A stretch of 64,000 nt of DNA. Source: Clostridiales bacterium (GTDB lineage Bacteria > Bacillota_A > Clostridia > Christensenellales > Pumilibacteraceae). The DNA lies in contig JAISDO010000012.1 in assembly GCA_031264755.1 (NCBI GenBank), positions 1-64,000 of the forward strand, written 5' to 3'. Below the pieces are notes generated by a model. It saw only the letters and a list, made by a program, of their open reading frames with translations, made no database searches and had not been told where the DNA came from. The position numbers were made by a program, and so were the translations under genes. This document shows positions 7,592 to 17,683 of the stretch, piece by piece (position 1 is the first letter of the stretch; every line of letters starts with the position of its first letter).

Positions 7592-9103
7592 CTATGATAA
7601 TTGTTGACTAAGGTTGGATAATTTGTCTGCCATCTTAGCCAACATGTCATCCAATGTACTTTTGCGTGATTTGGGTTGAAGTTGATAGGGTTGTTGATCC
7701 ATAACATTGTCAGAAGTAGATGATTGTTGTGGAGTTGGTATTGGCTGTGTTGAAGGTTGCACATACGGCATAGTGGCTAACGATTGATTAGGCTGTAGAT
7801 TGGGCACGTTGTTAGAAGTAGTCTGTTGCAAATAAGGAGCCCCCCAAGTCATCATAGGTTGTATTGGAGGAGTGTTGTTGACTATTATTGGCTGTGGGGG
7901 GGATGTTGGATTAAATGGTATCATTGACGGAGACTGTGGTGTAGCAAACATTGGCTGCTGTTGAGGTATAATATTGTTGATGACAGGTTGTTGTTCGTGT
8001 GTTTGTGGCTGTTGTTGAGGTATGATATTGTTGATGACAGGCGGTTGCTCGTGTGTTTGTGGTTGCTGTTGAGGTATGATATTGTTGATGACAGGCGGTT
8101 GCAATTGACTGTAATTGGTCTGAGGCACATAGTATGGATAATACATTGTATTAGATCTATTTGCCGCTTGATTTTGCATTAGGTTGTAATAATTGTTTGT
8201 ATTGATATCGCGTTTAAGCTCTTCCATCCGGTTGAGCAAATTTTGAGACTCGTGTTGTCTCAAATTGTCATACTGAGTGAGTTGATTATATGGCAAATTG
8301 TGTGTACTTGATTGCATATTGGCATTTTGTATACCCGTCATACCACCTTGAATGCCACTTATGGTATTGTTGATGCTGGATTGTTGTATATTTTCCAACT
8401 TGGATTGCATTACTTGATTGTGCAATTGAGATACTTGACCATTAGACAATTGCTGTTGCAACTCTCTCAATTGAAGATTGGCAATATCATTGCTCTGATT
8501 GATTTGACTATTCTTGAGATCTATTTTTATGTCTACTATTTTATCATTGATTTGCTGCAATTGCTGCAATTGAGAATGTTGCAAGTCTTGTTTGATTTGA
8601 CTGATTTTTTGTTCTAGCTCTAGTTTGACTTTGTCATTGAGAGCTACACTCTTGGTGTCCAATTTGTCTATCTTAGCACTTTGTTGAGTCAATCTGTTGT
8701 TGATTGTTTGGGTTATGTCCATCAAACTACTCTTGATGTCCCCAATCTTCTCGTGTTGAGTATTGGCTACGACCTGTATCTGCTGTGATTGATTGTTGAG
8801 ACTGGTATTGAAGGTGTCGCATATTTGTCTAAGATTGTTACTTATGTCACACTTAAGATTGTGTATCATTTGAGATTGTTTGAGATTTTCTTGTTGCAAT
8901 ATTGGACTAAGTCTAGCATCTACCATGTCATTGACATTGCTATACAATTGTTGCAACCGCTCGTCATTCAACATATCAAACTGACTCAATTGAGTATCCA
9001 CAAACTCCATCAAGTCACGTTTGACCTTGAGATAATGTAGCCGTGTTTCGGCATCATTTACCTTGTTTTTGTTGTATTCTAAATTAGCCTGGACGAGATC
9101 CAT
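7592..9103 (-). CDS. Gln/Asn-rich coiled-coil protein with tandem repeats (503 aa)
   Basis: No enzyme family recognised. Residues 1-250 are strongly charged and Gln/Leu-rich with heptad-like spacing, typical of a long coiled coil. The C-terminal half is low-complexity, rich in Gln, Asn, Pro, Thr and Tyr, and contains three copies of an 18-residue unit beginning PPVINNIIPQQQP. The last 50 residues return to a basic Lys/Leu helix. No signal peptide or membrane segment is seen, so a cytoplasmic filament, scaffold or assembly factor is plausible but unproven. ATG is preceded by AGGGTG. The neighbouring 9145-9166 palindrome lies about 42 nt upstream. Confidence 0.75.
   Translation of the reverse strand: MDLVQANLEYNKNKVNDAETRLHYLKVKRDLMEFVDTQLSQFDMLNDERLQQLYSNVNDMVDARLSPILQQENLKQSQMIHNLKCDISNNLRQICDTFNTSLNNQSQQIQVVANTQHEKIGDIKSSLMDITQTINNRLTQQSAKIDKLDTKSVALNDKVKLELEQKISQIKQDLQHSQLQQLQQINDKIVDIKIDLKNSQINQSNDIANLQLRELQQQLSNGQVSQLHNQVMQSKLENIQQSSINNTISGIQGGMTGIQNANMQSSTHNLPYNQLTQYDNLRQHESQNLLNRMEELKRDINTNNYYNLMQNQAANRSNTMYYPYYVPQTNYSQLQPPVINNIIPQQQPQTHEQPPVINNIIPQQQPQTHEQQPVINNIIPQQQPMFATPQSPSMIPFNPTSPPQPIIVNNTPPIQPMMTWGAPYLQQTTSNNVPNLQPNQSLATMPYVQPSTQPIPTPQQSSTSDNVMDQQPYQLQPKSRKSTLDDMLAKMADKLSNLSQQLS
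7940..8098 (-). repeat. Three tandem 54-bp repeats inside the coiled-coil gene
   Basis: Three in-frame copies of a 54-bp unit encode an 18-residue motif (first residues PPVINNIIP). The first two copies are nearly identical in DNA, while the third diverges in its last codons. Such recent copies usually vary in number between strains. Confidence 0.85.
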
Positions 9104-9144
9104 AAGTCACCCTATGCAACAAGTTTGCCACAATACTGCAATTT

Positions 9145-9166
9145 GTATACCAAATATTTGGTATAC
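9145..9166. promoter_or_regulatory. Perfect 22-bp palindrome before the coiled-coil gene
   Basis: GTATACCAAAT and its exact complement with no spacer, in the 186-nt gap between the ABC exporter gene and the coiled-coil gene. It contains TATAC words at both ends and lies 42-63 nt upstream of the ATG. It could be an operator, or the terminator of the exporter gene; the T-run expected of a terminator is weak. Confidence 0.4.
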
Positions 9167-9289
9167 AGAACTAGTCTAGCATTGTCAATATTTATGGAGA
9201 CGTTGCCAGGTGCGAATATTTGTAGTACAACAAAACAGACCAAACTGACTTCATGACCTTGAAAATTGGACATCTCGGCACACTCATAC

Positions 9290-11095
9290 TCAAACTTTGT
9301 TGACTAGTGCATAGTACAATCCTTGTTTGGACATCAGTTGTTGATGCGTGCCTGCTTCGGCTATGCCACGATTGGCTATATATAGTAGGCAATCTGCTTT
9401 TTTGATTGTGCTCAATCTATGAGCAATGACAAAACTTGTCCTACCTACCAATATTTCATCCAATACTTTTTTGATCTTGCTCTCAGTATCTGTATCTATA
9501 TTGGATGTAGCTTCGTCTAATATCAATATCTTAGGGTCTGTCAATACTACACGTGCAAATGACAACAACTGTTTTTGTCCTGCAGAAAGTCCCAACCCTT
9601 GTTCTAATGTCTTGGTATGATATCCCTCTGGCAATTGCTCTATAAAGTCATGTGCATATACCTTTTTGGCAGCTGCTATACAATCTTCTAGTGTAGCATT
9701 AGGTCTAGCATAACGTATATTGTCTAGTATAGTCCCACTAAAAATAAAACTGTCTTGCATCATCACGCCAACTTGCCTACGCAAACTGTGCACTGTAACA
9801 TCAGCTATATCATGACCATCTATCTTAATAGCTCCACTGTTCAACTCATAAAATCTAGACAATAGACTAACTACAGTTGTCTTACCCGCTCCAGTTGCAC
9901 CTACCAAAGCTATCATTTTGCCTGCGGGCACATCTAGATTGATGCCTTGCAGTATGGGATTGTCTTGTTCGTATCCAAAGGTTACATTTTGATAGCTCAC
10001 ATGACCCACAATGGGCGGCAACTCATAAGCGTCATCTTTGTCCAATACTGTGACTGGGGTCTCTGCTACTTCAAAGACACGCTCTAGATTGGACATTGCA
10101 TTGATTACTTGTTGCAATGACAGTGCTATATTGTTGATAGGATTGGATAGCATAGACAAGTATGCCACAAAAGCGACCAAAGTCCCTACAGTAAGTATGC
10201 CAAGTCCTGGCAGCATACCCAATATGATAGCTAGCGATACACCATACACTGCTATAGTACCCAATCTAAAAAATCCATCAGCAACAGGATAAAAGAGCTC
10301 ATTGGAACGTACCAAACTCTTGCGACTACTCACACAATCTAGTTGCACTCTATTGTATTCGTTGATATTAAACTTGGCTCTATTGAATGATTTGGTTATG
10401 CTTATGCCCTGTATGTTCTCTGCTATATATGCTGTACGATTGCTCTCCTTGTTGCGTAAATTTCGCCCTCTCTTCATTACGGATACACGCAAATTCTTGA
10501 GTATCAACACCATAGGTACAAGTAATATACTCACTACAATAGCCAAACGCCAATCAAGCACAAACAACCATATCAGTATCAACACCAATCGCAACGCATC
10601 TACCAAGATTGTAAGTATAGCAGTATTGAAGACTTGACTCACTTCGTCTAGATAACTAGTCACACGCACCAATATCTTGCCCATAGGACGATTGTCATAG
10701 TAGTCAAAAGCCAATCTCTGCAAGTTGACAAAGGTATCTCGTCTAATATCTCTCACCATACTATGCCCAGCCTTAGTCATGAAAAACATACGCAAAAAAG
10801 CAAATACTATCTCCATACAGACAATGCTTGCCCAAGCAATCATAACTACAACAAGCAATCCACGCCAATCCAAACCCCATGTGCCTTGTTGCAATATTAC
10901 ATAGTCTTGTATAACTCTATTGAGCATAGCAGGCAACAGTGATAGGAATCCCACCACTATCATTCCAATCAACATGCATATCATGATGCGACGATAAGGG
11001 ACACTATAACGCAATGTCTTGCGCAACATTGTCCCATTGAACTTAGCTATTAGCTCTTCGTCTTTATCAAAAGTATTTCGTTTTTGTTCTGCCAT
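9290..11095 (-). CDS. ABC exporter half-transporter, consensus Walker B but variant LSAGQ signature
   Basis: Membrane-spanning export subunit with six predicted helices (residues about 40-330) and a C-terminal nucleotide-binding domain. Walker A is GATGAGKT, Walker B ILILDEAT keeps the catalytic Glu, but the signature is LSAGQ rather than LSGGQ; the H-loop is IAHR. This is the mark of one half of a heterodimeric exporter with a degenerate site (TM287/288, BmrCD type). The matching half is probably the other exporter gene 1.3 kb upstream. The ATG at 11095 follows GAGGGAG at a good distance, giving 601 aa. Substrate unknown: drugs, lipids and peptides are all possible. Confidence 0.9.
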   Translation of the reverse strand: MAEQKRNTFDKDEELIAKFNGTMLRKTLRYSVPYRRIMICMLIGMIVVGFLSLLPAMLNRVIQDYVILQQGTWGLDWRGLLVVVMIAWASIVCMEIVFAFLRMFFMTKAGHSMVRDIRRDTFVNLQRLAFDYYDNRPMGKILVRVTSYLDEVSQVFNTAILTILVDALRLVLILIWLFVLDWRLAIVVSILLVPMVLILKNLRVSVMKRGRNLRNKESNRTAYIAENIQGISITKSFNRAKFNINEYNRVQLDCVSSRKSLVRSNELFYPVADGFFRLGTIAVYGVSLAIILGMLPGLGILTVGTLVAFVAYLSMLSNPINNIALSLQQVINAMSNLERVFEVAETPVTVLDKDDAYELPPIVGHVSYQNVTFGYEQDNPILQGINLDVPAGKMIALVGATGAGKTTVVSLLSRFYELNSGAIKIDGHDIADVTVHSLRRQVGVMMQDSFIFSGTILDNIRYARPNATLEDCIAAAKKVYAHDFIEQLPEGYHTKTLEQGLGLSAGQKQLLSFARVVLTDPKILILDEATSNIDTDTESKIKKVLDEILVGRTSFVIAHRLSTIKKADCLLYIANRGIAEAGTHQQLMSKQGLYYALVNKV

Positions 11096-11125
11096 TAGCT
11101 CCCTCAAGTAACTAGTTGTTGCATT

Positions 11126-11656
11126 TTATTTTTTTGATTGTTTTTTGTTGAGTTTTTTTGTTTTTTTTGGATTTATTAATATACCTAAGGTGTTGTCATG
11201 GAGTTGCTTGTATAGGCTATTCTCATTGTTGAGTTGCAATCCAGTCTGCAATTTGATACTATCCCACACATCACTGACTACATTCTCGCTCAATTTGATC
11301 AGCTTGTTGTAACACTCCTGAGAATATCCATTGTCTATACAATACTCTAGATACTCACTGAGTGGTAGATATATATCCTCGCTACCCAATATACTAGTAT
11401 CTATCTTAGATTTGACAATACGCAACTTGACAATATCATTGTTGCTATTTGATATATATTCTTGCAAGAATTCTTGCAGATGCGACTTAAGGCTCTTGAT
11501 ATGCTCTAACTTGCCATTGACAAACGCATTGATCAATACAGCTTTGCGAGAATTTTTTGCGTTTTGGATTGTCATAAAGATAGTAATAAAACTACCTATA
11601 AAAGCTAGTAAAGGAGCAAATGTGGTTGCAAATACTATCAAACTATTCATGTCCAT
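11126..11656 (-). CDS. Membrane-anchored hypothetical protein with basic tail
   Basis: Unrecognised 176-aa protein. Residues about 5-30 form one hydrophobic anchor, the middle is helical with many Lys, Glu and Leu, and the last 15 residues are almost all Lys with Asn and Ser. It lies 30 nt before the exporter gene on the same strand, and both may be one transcript. TATACA is found 5 nt before the ATG and no ribosome site is seen, so a leaderless start is likely. Expected to face the cytoplasm and bind acidic partners, but that is inference. Confidence 0.6.
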   Translation of the reverse strand: MDMNSLIVFATTFAPLLAFIGSFITIFMTIQNAKNSRKAVLINAFVNGKLEHIKSLKSHLQEFLQEYISNSNNDIVKLRIVKSKIDTSILGSEDIYLPLSEYLEYCIDNGYSQECYNKLIKLSENVVSDVWDSIKLQTGLQLNNENSLYKQLHDNTLGILINPKKTKKLNKKQSKK

Positions 11657-11780
11657 AAATTTGTATACCCAAAAACTATATCTATTATAAAGAACGTTAA
11701 TTAATCAATATTTACCTAAATACTAAGAGAGTTGAGTATTAATATTGCTTGCAAGTTGCATATCCTAGAAGACTCAAAGC

Positions 11781-12374
11781 CTACTTGAAGACACTATAAT
11801 CTGGGCGTAGCAATGATACAAGTCTATCCCACTTAGCTACAAATCTAGCACCAAGTTCAAATTTGATTCTCCCCTCACTCAATTGAAATTTGTCAAACCA
11901 TCCAATATCTACACTCTCACTAGATACCACATAGTTATTGCTATTGGTATATAGAGCAAACCTAATATCAAAATGCTTATGTGATTGCTCTTGATACAAC
12001 CTATTCTCAAACTGATGCACCTCTACATCAAATATACTATCCATCAACAAGTGGATATCGTGTATCCCTGACTCTTCTCTAGCCTCTTTGAACGCTACTC
12101 TCATTGTATTGCAATCATTGTCGCTATGTCCACCCAATTGAACCCACCTGTCTATCTTCTTATGATGTGTGAGCAATACTTTGCTCAAATCAGCATTAAA
12201 TAGATATGCACTACCCGTAACATGACCATACATATTGCGCCTATCAAAAACATTGTCACAATTGTCTACAAATTGCACTATCTGCTTATGATGTTCTCTA
12301 TCTATATCGTCGTAGGGTACATAATTGTCCAGTGCTCGCTTGAGATCAAACTGTCGTATAATATCATCATCCAC
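11781..12374 (-). CDS. Nudix hydrolase
   Basis: Hydrolyses nucleoside diphosphates linked to another moiety. The Nudix box is present in a variant form: GGHSDND begins the helix region and KEAREESGI ends it, so the metal-binding Glu pair is kept. The Glu usually found six residues after the glycine is Cys here, and the Arg before the first Glu is Lys. This GGHxD subtype occurs in many Firmicutes. 197 aa, with extra residues before the domain. The GTG start has AAAGGGGA at 8 nt. It lies 32 nt after the exporter gene upstream, so it is probably its operon partner. The substrate cannot be predicted. Confidence 0.85.
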   Translation of the reverse strand: MDDDIIRQFDLKRALDNYVPYDDIDREHHKQIVQFVDNCDNVFDRRNMYGHVTGSAYLFNADLSKVLLTHHKKIDRWVQLGGHSDNDCNTMRVAFKEAREESGIHDIHLLMDSIFDVEVHQFENRLYQEQSHKHFDIRFALYTNSNNYVVSSESVDIGWFDKFQLSEGRIKFELGARFVAKWDRLVSLLRPDYSVFK

Positions 12375-12406
12375 TTGTACAATCCCCTTTCATTTGTATT
12401 TTGCAA

Positions 12407-14221
12407 TCAACCTTTCATTATCTCACTCTGCATAGCCTGTTGAGCCATATATACTTTGTAGTACTCACCTCTACTAGTCATCAAATCAGAATGTGTACCT
12501 CTCTCTACAATCTTGCCCTCGTCTAGATACAATATTTCGTCGCAATCCTGTACACTTGATGCTCTATGCGTAGCAATAACTAGCGTCCTACCACCAAAAT
12601 GCTCTGATATGTTGTTCATCACCAATCGTTCGGTCTCCATGTCTAATGCACTTGTACAATCATCAAATAGCAATATAGGTGCATCCTTGCAAAAAGCTCT
12701 TGCCATACTTATCCGTTGCTTCTGTCCCCCTGACAGACCTACACCTTTTTCGCCTACTATAGTATCATATCCGTCCTGCAATCCTAGCACAAATTCATGT
12801 GCTTGAGCTATTTTGGCTACTTGTTGTACTCTATCAATGCCAATATCTATATTGCAAAAAGCTATATTGTTGTATACAGTATCACTAAACAAAAACAAAT
12901 CTTGCATCACGTAACCATAAAGATTGCGTATATCATCTACTCTATATTGCTTGATATCTATGCCGTCTAGTTGTATACTCCCCTCGTTGCAATCATAAAA
13001 TCTCATCAAACTCTTGATGAGTGTGGTCTTGCCGCTACCTGTCCTGCCCATTACTCCAAGACTTTTGCCATATGGTAGGTCTATATCTATATCGTGGATT
13101 ATAGTCTTGTCTTCGGCTTGGACTCTAACCCCACTAAGTGTTATGTGAGGTTTAGTTGTAGTGACTTGCGGCGGATTGTCACCATCTACTATATGATTGG
13201 ACATATTCACAAATCCAAAAACTCTGTTAGCTGCTATCAGCACATTCTGAAATTCGGTCAATATATTGGCAAGGGTATTAAAAGGCTCAGATATCAGCAC
13301 AGTATACACAAATAATGTCGCCAATTGCCCTGCACTCAGCTTGCCCTCTATCGCTAGATATACACCCACAATCATACTACCAAAAAATATAAGTTGACTT
13401 ATAGCGCTGAATGCTATATTAAACTTGGCATGCGTCTTAGCTCTATATATAAATCTATTGCGTAGCAAGTCATTGGCAGTATCAAATTTGGACTGTTCTA
13501 TATCTTCGGTAGCAAAACTTCTTATTATCCTTACACCCTGTATATTCTCTTGTACTGTAGTATTGAGCTCTACTCTAGCTTGTCTTATTGCTGTCAATCT
13601 ATCTTTGGACACTTTGGCAAAAAATATGGCAACGACAAAAGTAAACATACCACCAATAACAGGTATGATTATCAAGATTGGATTCATTGTAGACAAGATA
13701 TACACACTTATAGAAAAAAATATAACAACACCACTAATGTACATTAGTTGAGCTACAAAGAATTGCTGTATAGTGCCTATGTCACTGTTGCATACGCTAA
13801 GCATCTCACCACTAGTATACTTAGACAACACAACCGAATTTTGTGACAACATCTTGTCAAAGACTTGTCTCCGCAATCTAGTCTCTCCACGAGTGCCATA
13901 GTGAGTAGCCACTACCCACCTATAGTAGTTGGACACAAGTTTGATCCCAATAATAGTCAAAAATGCGATCGTCAATATCCAAAATATATCCCAATAGTTG
14001 TCTCTAGCTACACCGTCTATAAGAGGATTAAAAATATTGTTGCCTACAAACACAGGGTTGCCCAAACTAGGATTGATCACTCTATCTATCAACAATTGTG
14101 GTATAAGAGGTGTTAGTGTGACACATATATTGACCATTATACCCAATAATATAGCAAAACTAATCCCACCTGCATCTTGTCTCCAATGTTTGGACAAACC
14201 TTGTTTGGCACTTACCTTCAC
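12407..14221 (-). CDS. ABC exporter half-transporter, degenerate Walker B (Asp-Asp)
   Basis: Six-helix export domain followed by a nucleotide-binding domain with Walker A GRTGSGKT, canonical LSGGQKQ signature, and Walker B ILLFDDCT, in which the catalytic Glu is replaced by Asp. This change defines the non-hydrolysing site of heterodimeric exporters; the partner with the altered signature is the 601-aa exporter downstream. The GTG start is preceded by AGGGG. 604 aa is normal for the family. Substrate unknown. It follows the topoisomerase A-subunit gene after 92 nt on the same strand. Confidence 0.9.
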   Translation of the reverse strand: MKVSAKQGLSKHWRQDAGGISFAILLGIMVNICVTLTPLIPQLLIDRVINPSLGNPVFVGNNIFNPLIDGVARDNYWDIFWILTIAFLTIIGIKLVSNYYRWVVATHYGTRGETRLRRQVFDKMLSQNSVVLSKYTSGEMLSVCNSDIGTIQQFFVAQLMYISGVVIFFSISVYILSTMNPILIIIPVIGGMFTFVVAIFFAKVSKDRLTAIRQARVELNTTVQENIQGVRIIRSFATEDIEQSKFDTANDLLRNRFIYRAKTHAKFNIAFSAISQLIFFGSMIVGVYLAIEGKLSAGQLATLFVYTVLISEPFNTLANILTEFQNVLIAANRVFGFVNMSNHIVDGDNPPQVTTTKPHITLSGVRVQAEDKTIIHDIDIDLPYGKSLGVMGRTGSGKTTLIKSLMRFYDCNEGSIQLDGIDIKQYRVDDIRNLYGYVMQDLFLFSDTVYNNIAFCNIDIGIDRVQQVAKIAQAHEFVLGLQDGYDTIVGEKGVGLSGGQKQRISMARAFCKDAPILLFDDCTSALDMETERLVMNNISEHFGGRTLVIATHRASSVQDCDEILYLDEGKIVERGTHSDLMTSRGEYYKVYMAQQAMQSEIMKG

Positions 14222-14313
14222 TCAACAACCCCTATGCTCACCTTAAGTAGCGACAAGCAATCCTAATCGCCAAATATGTTTTTTTGATTTTTGACTACAC
14301 AAGCACTGCCACA

Positions 14314-16788
14314 TCAACCAAGTCTATCACCATATATATACACTTCGTCTATTAGCAATTTTTTGTCTTTGTACAAGCCTTTGCCCATATGAGCTTTGTT
14401 TTGGAGTATCATATCTTCTGTACTATATGATGATAGTGTGCCATCTTGTGTGTTGACAACTATATTATAGGGCTCTTTGACACAGGATGCAAACACTAGC
14501 TTGGTGCCATTGCCTCTCACCTTGGCATCTAGCGTAATCAGCTTGACACCTTTGCGGTATCTAGCCATCATATCTATCTCCGCTATGACCACACGCTTTG
14601 CCCAACCCCTATCCGTCAACAAGGCAACTTCACCCTCACCATCTACTTGAGTAATAAGTATACAACCATCATTGTCTGCTAGAGATATCCCTTTGACACC
14701 ACTACTTATACGCCCCTGAGTTGGAATATCGCTACTATCGGCATTGAGAGATATACCGCTCTCTGTGACAAATAACAAGCTTTGCCCTTTCTTCTCTTGT
14801 TCTACATTGAGTAGGCTATCGCCCTCTTTGAGTTTGATAGCCACAAAGTTGGCTTTGGCTACAAAATACTCCTTCCATGTAGTCTTCTTAACCATGCCAT
14901 ACTTAGTAAAGAACATAAGATGAGTATTAAGGGATATAGTATCCTCATCTATCACAAAGATTTGGATTATTTTTTCTTCGTGTGAGGCGGTTGGCACTAC
15001 GCTAATCAAGCTACCACCTTTCTCACGCCATTTGCCTTCAGGGACGCTACTAGCATCTATACGATAGGCATTGCCAAAAGATCCAAATATTAGCAACTGT
15101 TGGTTGCTCTTAGCAGGCAGTATGATATTGCAGATCTCATTTTTGCTACTATTTTCGCCAAACTCCTTAGTAGCCATACTAAAATTTTTGCGGAGCATTC
15201 TCTTGATATTGCCATGAGCATTGACGGCTACAATCAAGTCATCTATAGGTTTTTCGTCATCTACAGAGGGAACGGAGTAATCATCTATTGAGTGAAGTAT
15301 AACGGTACGTCTTGGCTCTTTGTACTCTTTGCGTATCCCTAGCAATTCTGTCTTAACTAGATCCATTTGCATAGTCTTGGATGCTATGATAGCTGTCAAT
15401 CGCACTATCAGAGCTTTGATGTCCGCCAATTCTTTCTCCAACTTGAAGATCTCTAGACTAGTCAACCTTGCCAATCTAAGATCCAATATTGCCTGTGCTT
15501 GACGCTCAGACAATTCAAACCTCTTGCGTAAGTTTTCGCGTGCGACAGTTGTGTTTTGGCTAGATTTGATTATGCGAACCACTTCATCTATGTTGCGTAC
15601 TGCTACAACCAAGCCTTCTAGTATATGTTCTCGCTCTTTGGCTTCAGCTAGCTCAAACTTGGTGCGTCGCAAAATCACATCTCTCTGATAATGAACATAA
15701 TAAGTTATGATGTCCATTAGTCCCATCTGTTGTGGCTTGCCGTCAGCTATAGCTACCATATTGATGCTATAATTGGTGCTAAGATTGGTAGATTTGAAGA
15801 GTATATTGAGTATAGCTTTGGGGTCGGCATCCTTCTTGATTTTGATTACTGCACGCATACCCTGCCTATCTGACTCGTCAGTGATGTCAACTATGCCCAT
15901 TAGGATACCTTTTTTTTCTTCTCTTAGATCGTTGATGCTCTCCAACAATCCTGCCTTGTTGACCTGATAAGGCAACTCGTCAATGACTATCAATCGTTTG
16001 TCATTGTCACTATCCTCTATATGGCATTTGGCACGCAGGACAATCTTGCCCTTGCCCGTCTCATACGCTTTGTCCAACTCTTGAGCTATTAGATACCCAC
16101 TAGTAGGAAAATCAGGTCCTTTGATGATTTTTGTCATCTGTCTCAATGTGATTGTCGGATTGTCTATATATGCAATCACACCATCTATGACTTCGGTAAT
16201 ATTGTGTGGAGGTATATTGGTCGCCAACCCTACTGCTATACCACTTGATCCATTAACTAGCAAATTTGGGTATCTACCAGGCAACATCTCAGGCTCTGTA
16301 GTAGTATCGTCAAAATTGCACGCCCAGCGTACCGTGTCTTTTTCAAGATCTCTAAGCAACTCTAGACTTAGCTTGCTCAAGCGGACTTCTGTATATCGCA
16401 TAGCAGCGGGACTATCGCCATCTACATTGCCAAAGTTGCCATGTCCATCTACAAGTACCTGACGCATATTAAACGGCTGAGCCATACGCACCATAGCATC
16501 ATACACAGACTTGTCCCCATGTGGGTGATATTTGCCAAGGCAGTCACCTACAACTCTAGCTGACTTGCGGTGAGGTTTGTCAGGTGTTATACCCAACTCA
16601 TACATACTATACAATATCCTGCGTTGTACAGGCTTGAGACCATCTTCCACCCTAGGCAATGCCCTATCCAATATTACATGCTCACTATACGGCATCATGC
16701 TACTATGCATGACTTCCGCCATAGTCCGCTCTACAATATTCTGTTGTACAACTGGCTCTTCTTGATTAAGTTTGTTAGGTTTGGTCAT
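14314..16788 (-). CDS. Type IIA topoisomerase subunit A (GyrA/ParC)
   Basis: Breakage-reunion subunit that cuts and rejoins both DNA strands. The catalytic Tyr is at residue 132 (AAMRYTE), and the N-terminal words [12 protein letters not shown] and LVDGHGNFG are typical. The C-terminal beta-pinwheel is present but I find no QRRGGKG GyrA-box, so supercoiling activity is doubtful and a topoisomerase IV role is possible, although the N-terminus reads more like GyrA. At the quinolone-determining Ser position the residue is Lys 93. 824 aa. The start lies 9 nt after the restriction-endonuclease stop and has no clear ribosome site, so translational coupling is likely. Confidence 0.93.
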   Translation of the reverse strand: MTKPNKLNQEEPVVQQNIVERTMAEVMHSSMMPYSEHVILDRALPRVEDGLKPVQRRILYSMYELGITPDKPHRKSARVVGDCLGKYHPHGDKSVYDAMVRMAQPFNMRQVLVDGHGNFGNVDGDSPAAMRYTEVRLSKLSLELLRDLEKDTVRWACNFDDTTTEPEMLPGRYPNLLVNGSSGIAVGLATNIPPHNITEVIDGVIAYIDNPTITLRQMTKIIKGPDFPTSGYLIAQELDKAYETGKGKIVLRAKCHIEDSDNDKRLIVIDELPYQVNKAGLLESINDLREEKKGILMGIVDITDESDRQGMRAVIKIKKDADPKAILNILFKSTNLSTNYSINMVAIADGKPQQMGLMDIITYYVHYQRDVILRRTKFELAEAKEREHILEGLVVAVRNIDEVVRIIKSSQNTTVARENLRKRFELSERQAQAILDLRLARLTSLEIFKLEKELADIKALIVRLTAIIASKTMQMDLVKTELLGIRKEYKEPRRTVILHSIDDYSVPSVDDEKPIDDLIVAVNAHGNIKRMLRKNFSMATKEFGENSSKNEICNIILPAKSNQQLLIFGSFGNAYRIDASSVPEGKWREKGGSLISVVPTASHEEKIIQIFVIDEDTISLNTHLMFFTKYGMVKKTTWKEYFVAKANFVAIKLKEGDSLLNVEQEKKGQSLLFVTESGISLNADSSDIPTQGRISSGVKGISLADNDGCILITQVDGEGEVALLTDRGWAKRVVIAEIDMMARYRKGVKLITLDAKVRGNGTKLVFASCVKEPYNIVVNTQDGTLSSYSTEDMILQNKAHMGKGLYKDKKLLIDEVYIYGDRLG

Positions 16789-16797
16789 AAGATAACT

Positions 16798-17664
16798 TTA
16801 TTTTTGGTGTGGTATATCTAATTCGGCTAGAATAGTCTTAAAGTCAGCAATAGTGTTATTGTTATTCTTGAGTTCCAACCATTTGACTCCACGATTGGTC
16901 AGTTGATTTTTGTTCTGTTGACTCAAAGTATCAGCAACAAATATATTGCTATCTCTTGCGATAGTTGCATCAGCACTCTCAGGATTGCCACTACCCATAA
17001 GTTTGACTTCTATGCGATAAATTATACCACTATCGCTGATCAATTTGTAGTCAACTTCTCTGTCAAAATCCTTTGTTTTGTCTTTGACAAAGTGAGAATT
17101 ATCTATGTTGATTTGTGGAATTTTTGCCAATTCACACAATTTGTCCAACAAGGGTTTTTCTACTTTTTTGCCAATTGAACTCCAAGCTCCGCCCCTAGTT
17201 TGGATCTTTTTGGTTGCTAATACATTAATAATCAGCAAACTCTCTACTAGACTCAATTCAACTTTTATATTATTATAACTTAATATTAGTTGAATACCTA
17301 TTTCACTGTACAAATCACCTTCTATAGCGCATAGCATCCGTTCTATATACTCTATATTCTCTAATGCATATGCAAGTACAATTTCTTTTGTAGAACTCTT
17401 TTTTATATTATGTATGCTCTTTATATTTGAACAACCGTACATTGCAATATCAGCTACTAGATTATCTTTTGTCAAAAAATGTGTTTTGTACCAACTATAA
17501 TCTATAGACTTACTGTCAAATTTAGCTCTAACAATTTCTTTAAAAAACGAAATAGAAAACTCAAAAAATTGTACATCAATATACCTAAATATATCACTGC
17601 GATGGTCTTCACCTTTTATCAGCTTTTCTACAGTATCATTAATTACCTTTTGGTCAAATGTCAT
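16798..17664 (-). CDS. CfrBI-family type II restriction endonuclease
   Basis: Cleaves unmethylated DNA; the CfrBI prototype recognises CCWWGG. The C-terminal half has the family core: RGGAWSSIGKKVEKPL, then an Asp in EVDYK and a Glu-x-Lys in RIEVKLMG, forming a PD-(D/E)xK-type catalytic centre, followed by NPESADATIARDS. The N-terminal half is Ile/Lys/Tyr-rich and poorly conserved. I prefer the ATG at 17664 (GGTGGA upstream) to a GTG at 17679. The gene follows its methyltransferase by 19 nt. Codon use is more A/T-rich than the neighbours, which suggests transfer. The recognition site is inferred from the family only. Confidence 0.85.
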   Translation of the reverse strand: MTFDQKVINDTVEKLIKGEDHRSDIFRYIDVQFFEFSISFFKEIVRAKFDSKSIDYSWYKTHFLTKDNLVADIAMYGCSNIKSIHNIKKSSTKEIVLAYALENIEYIERMLCAIEGDLYSEIGIQLILSYNNIKVELSLVESLLIINVLATKKIQTRGGAWSSIGKKVEKPLLDKLCELAKIPQINIDNSHFVKDKTKDFDREVDYKLISDSGIIYRIEVKLMGSGNPESADATIARDSNIFVADTLSQQNKNQLTNRGVKWLELKNNNNTIADFKTILAELDIPHQK

Positions 17665-17683
17665 TTGTATTAATTCCACCAGT

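Noticed and set aside
7940..8098. Possible CRISPR array from the repeated 54-bp units
   Set aside because: The units are in-frame protein repeats with no unique spacers and no cas genes nearby.
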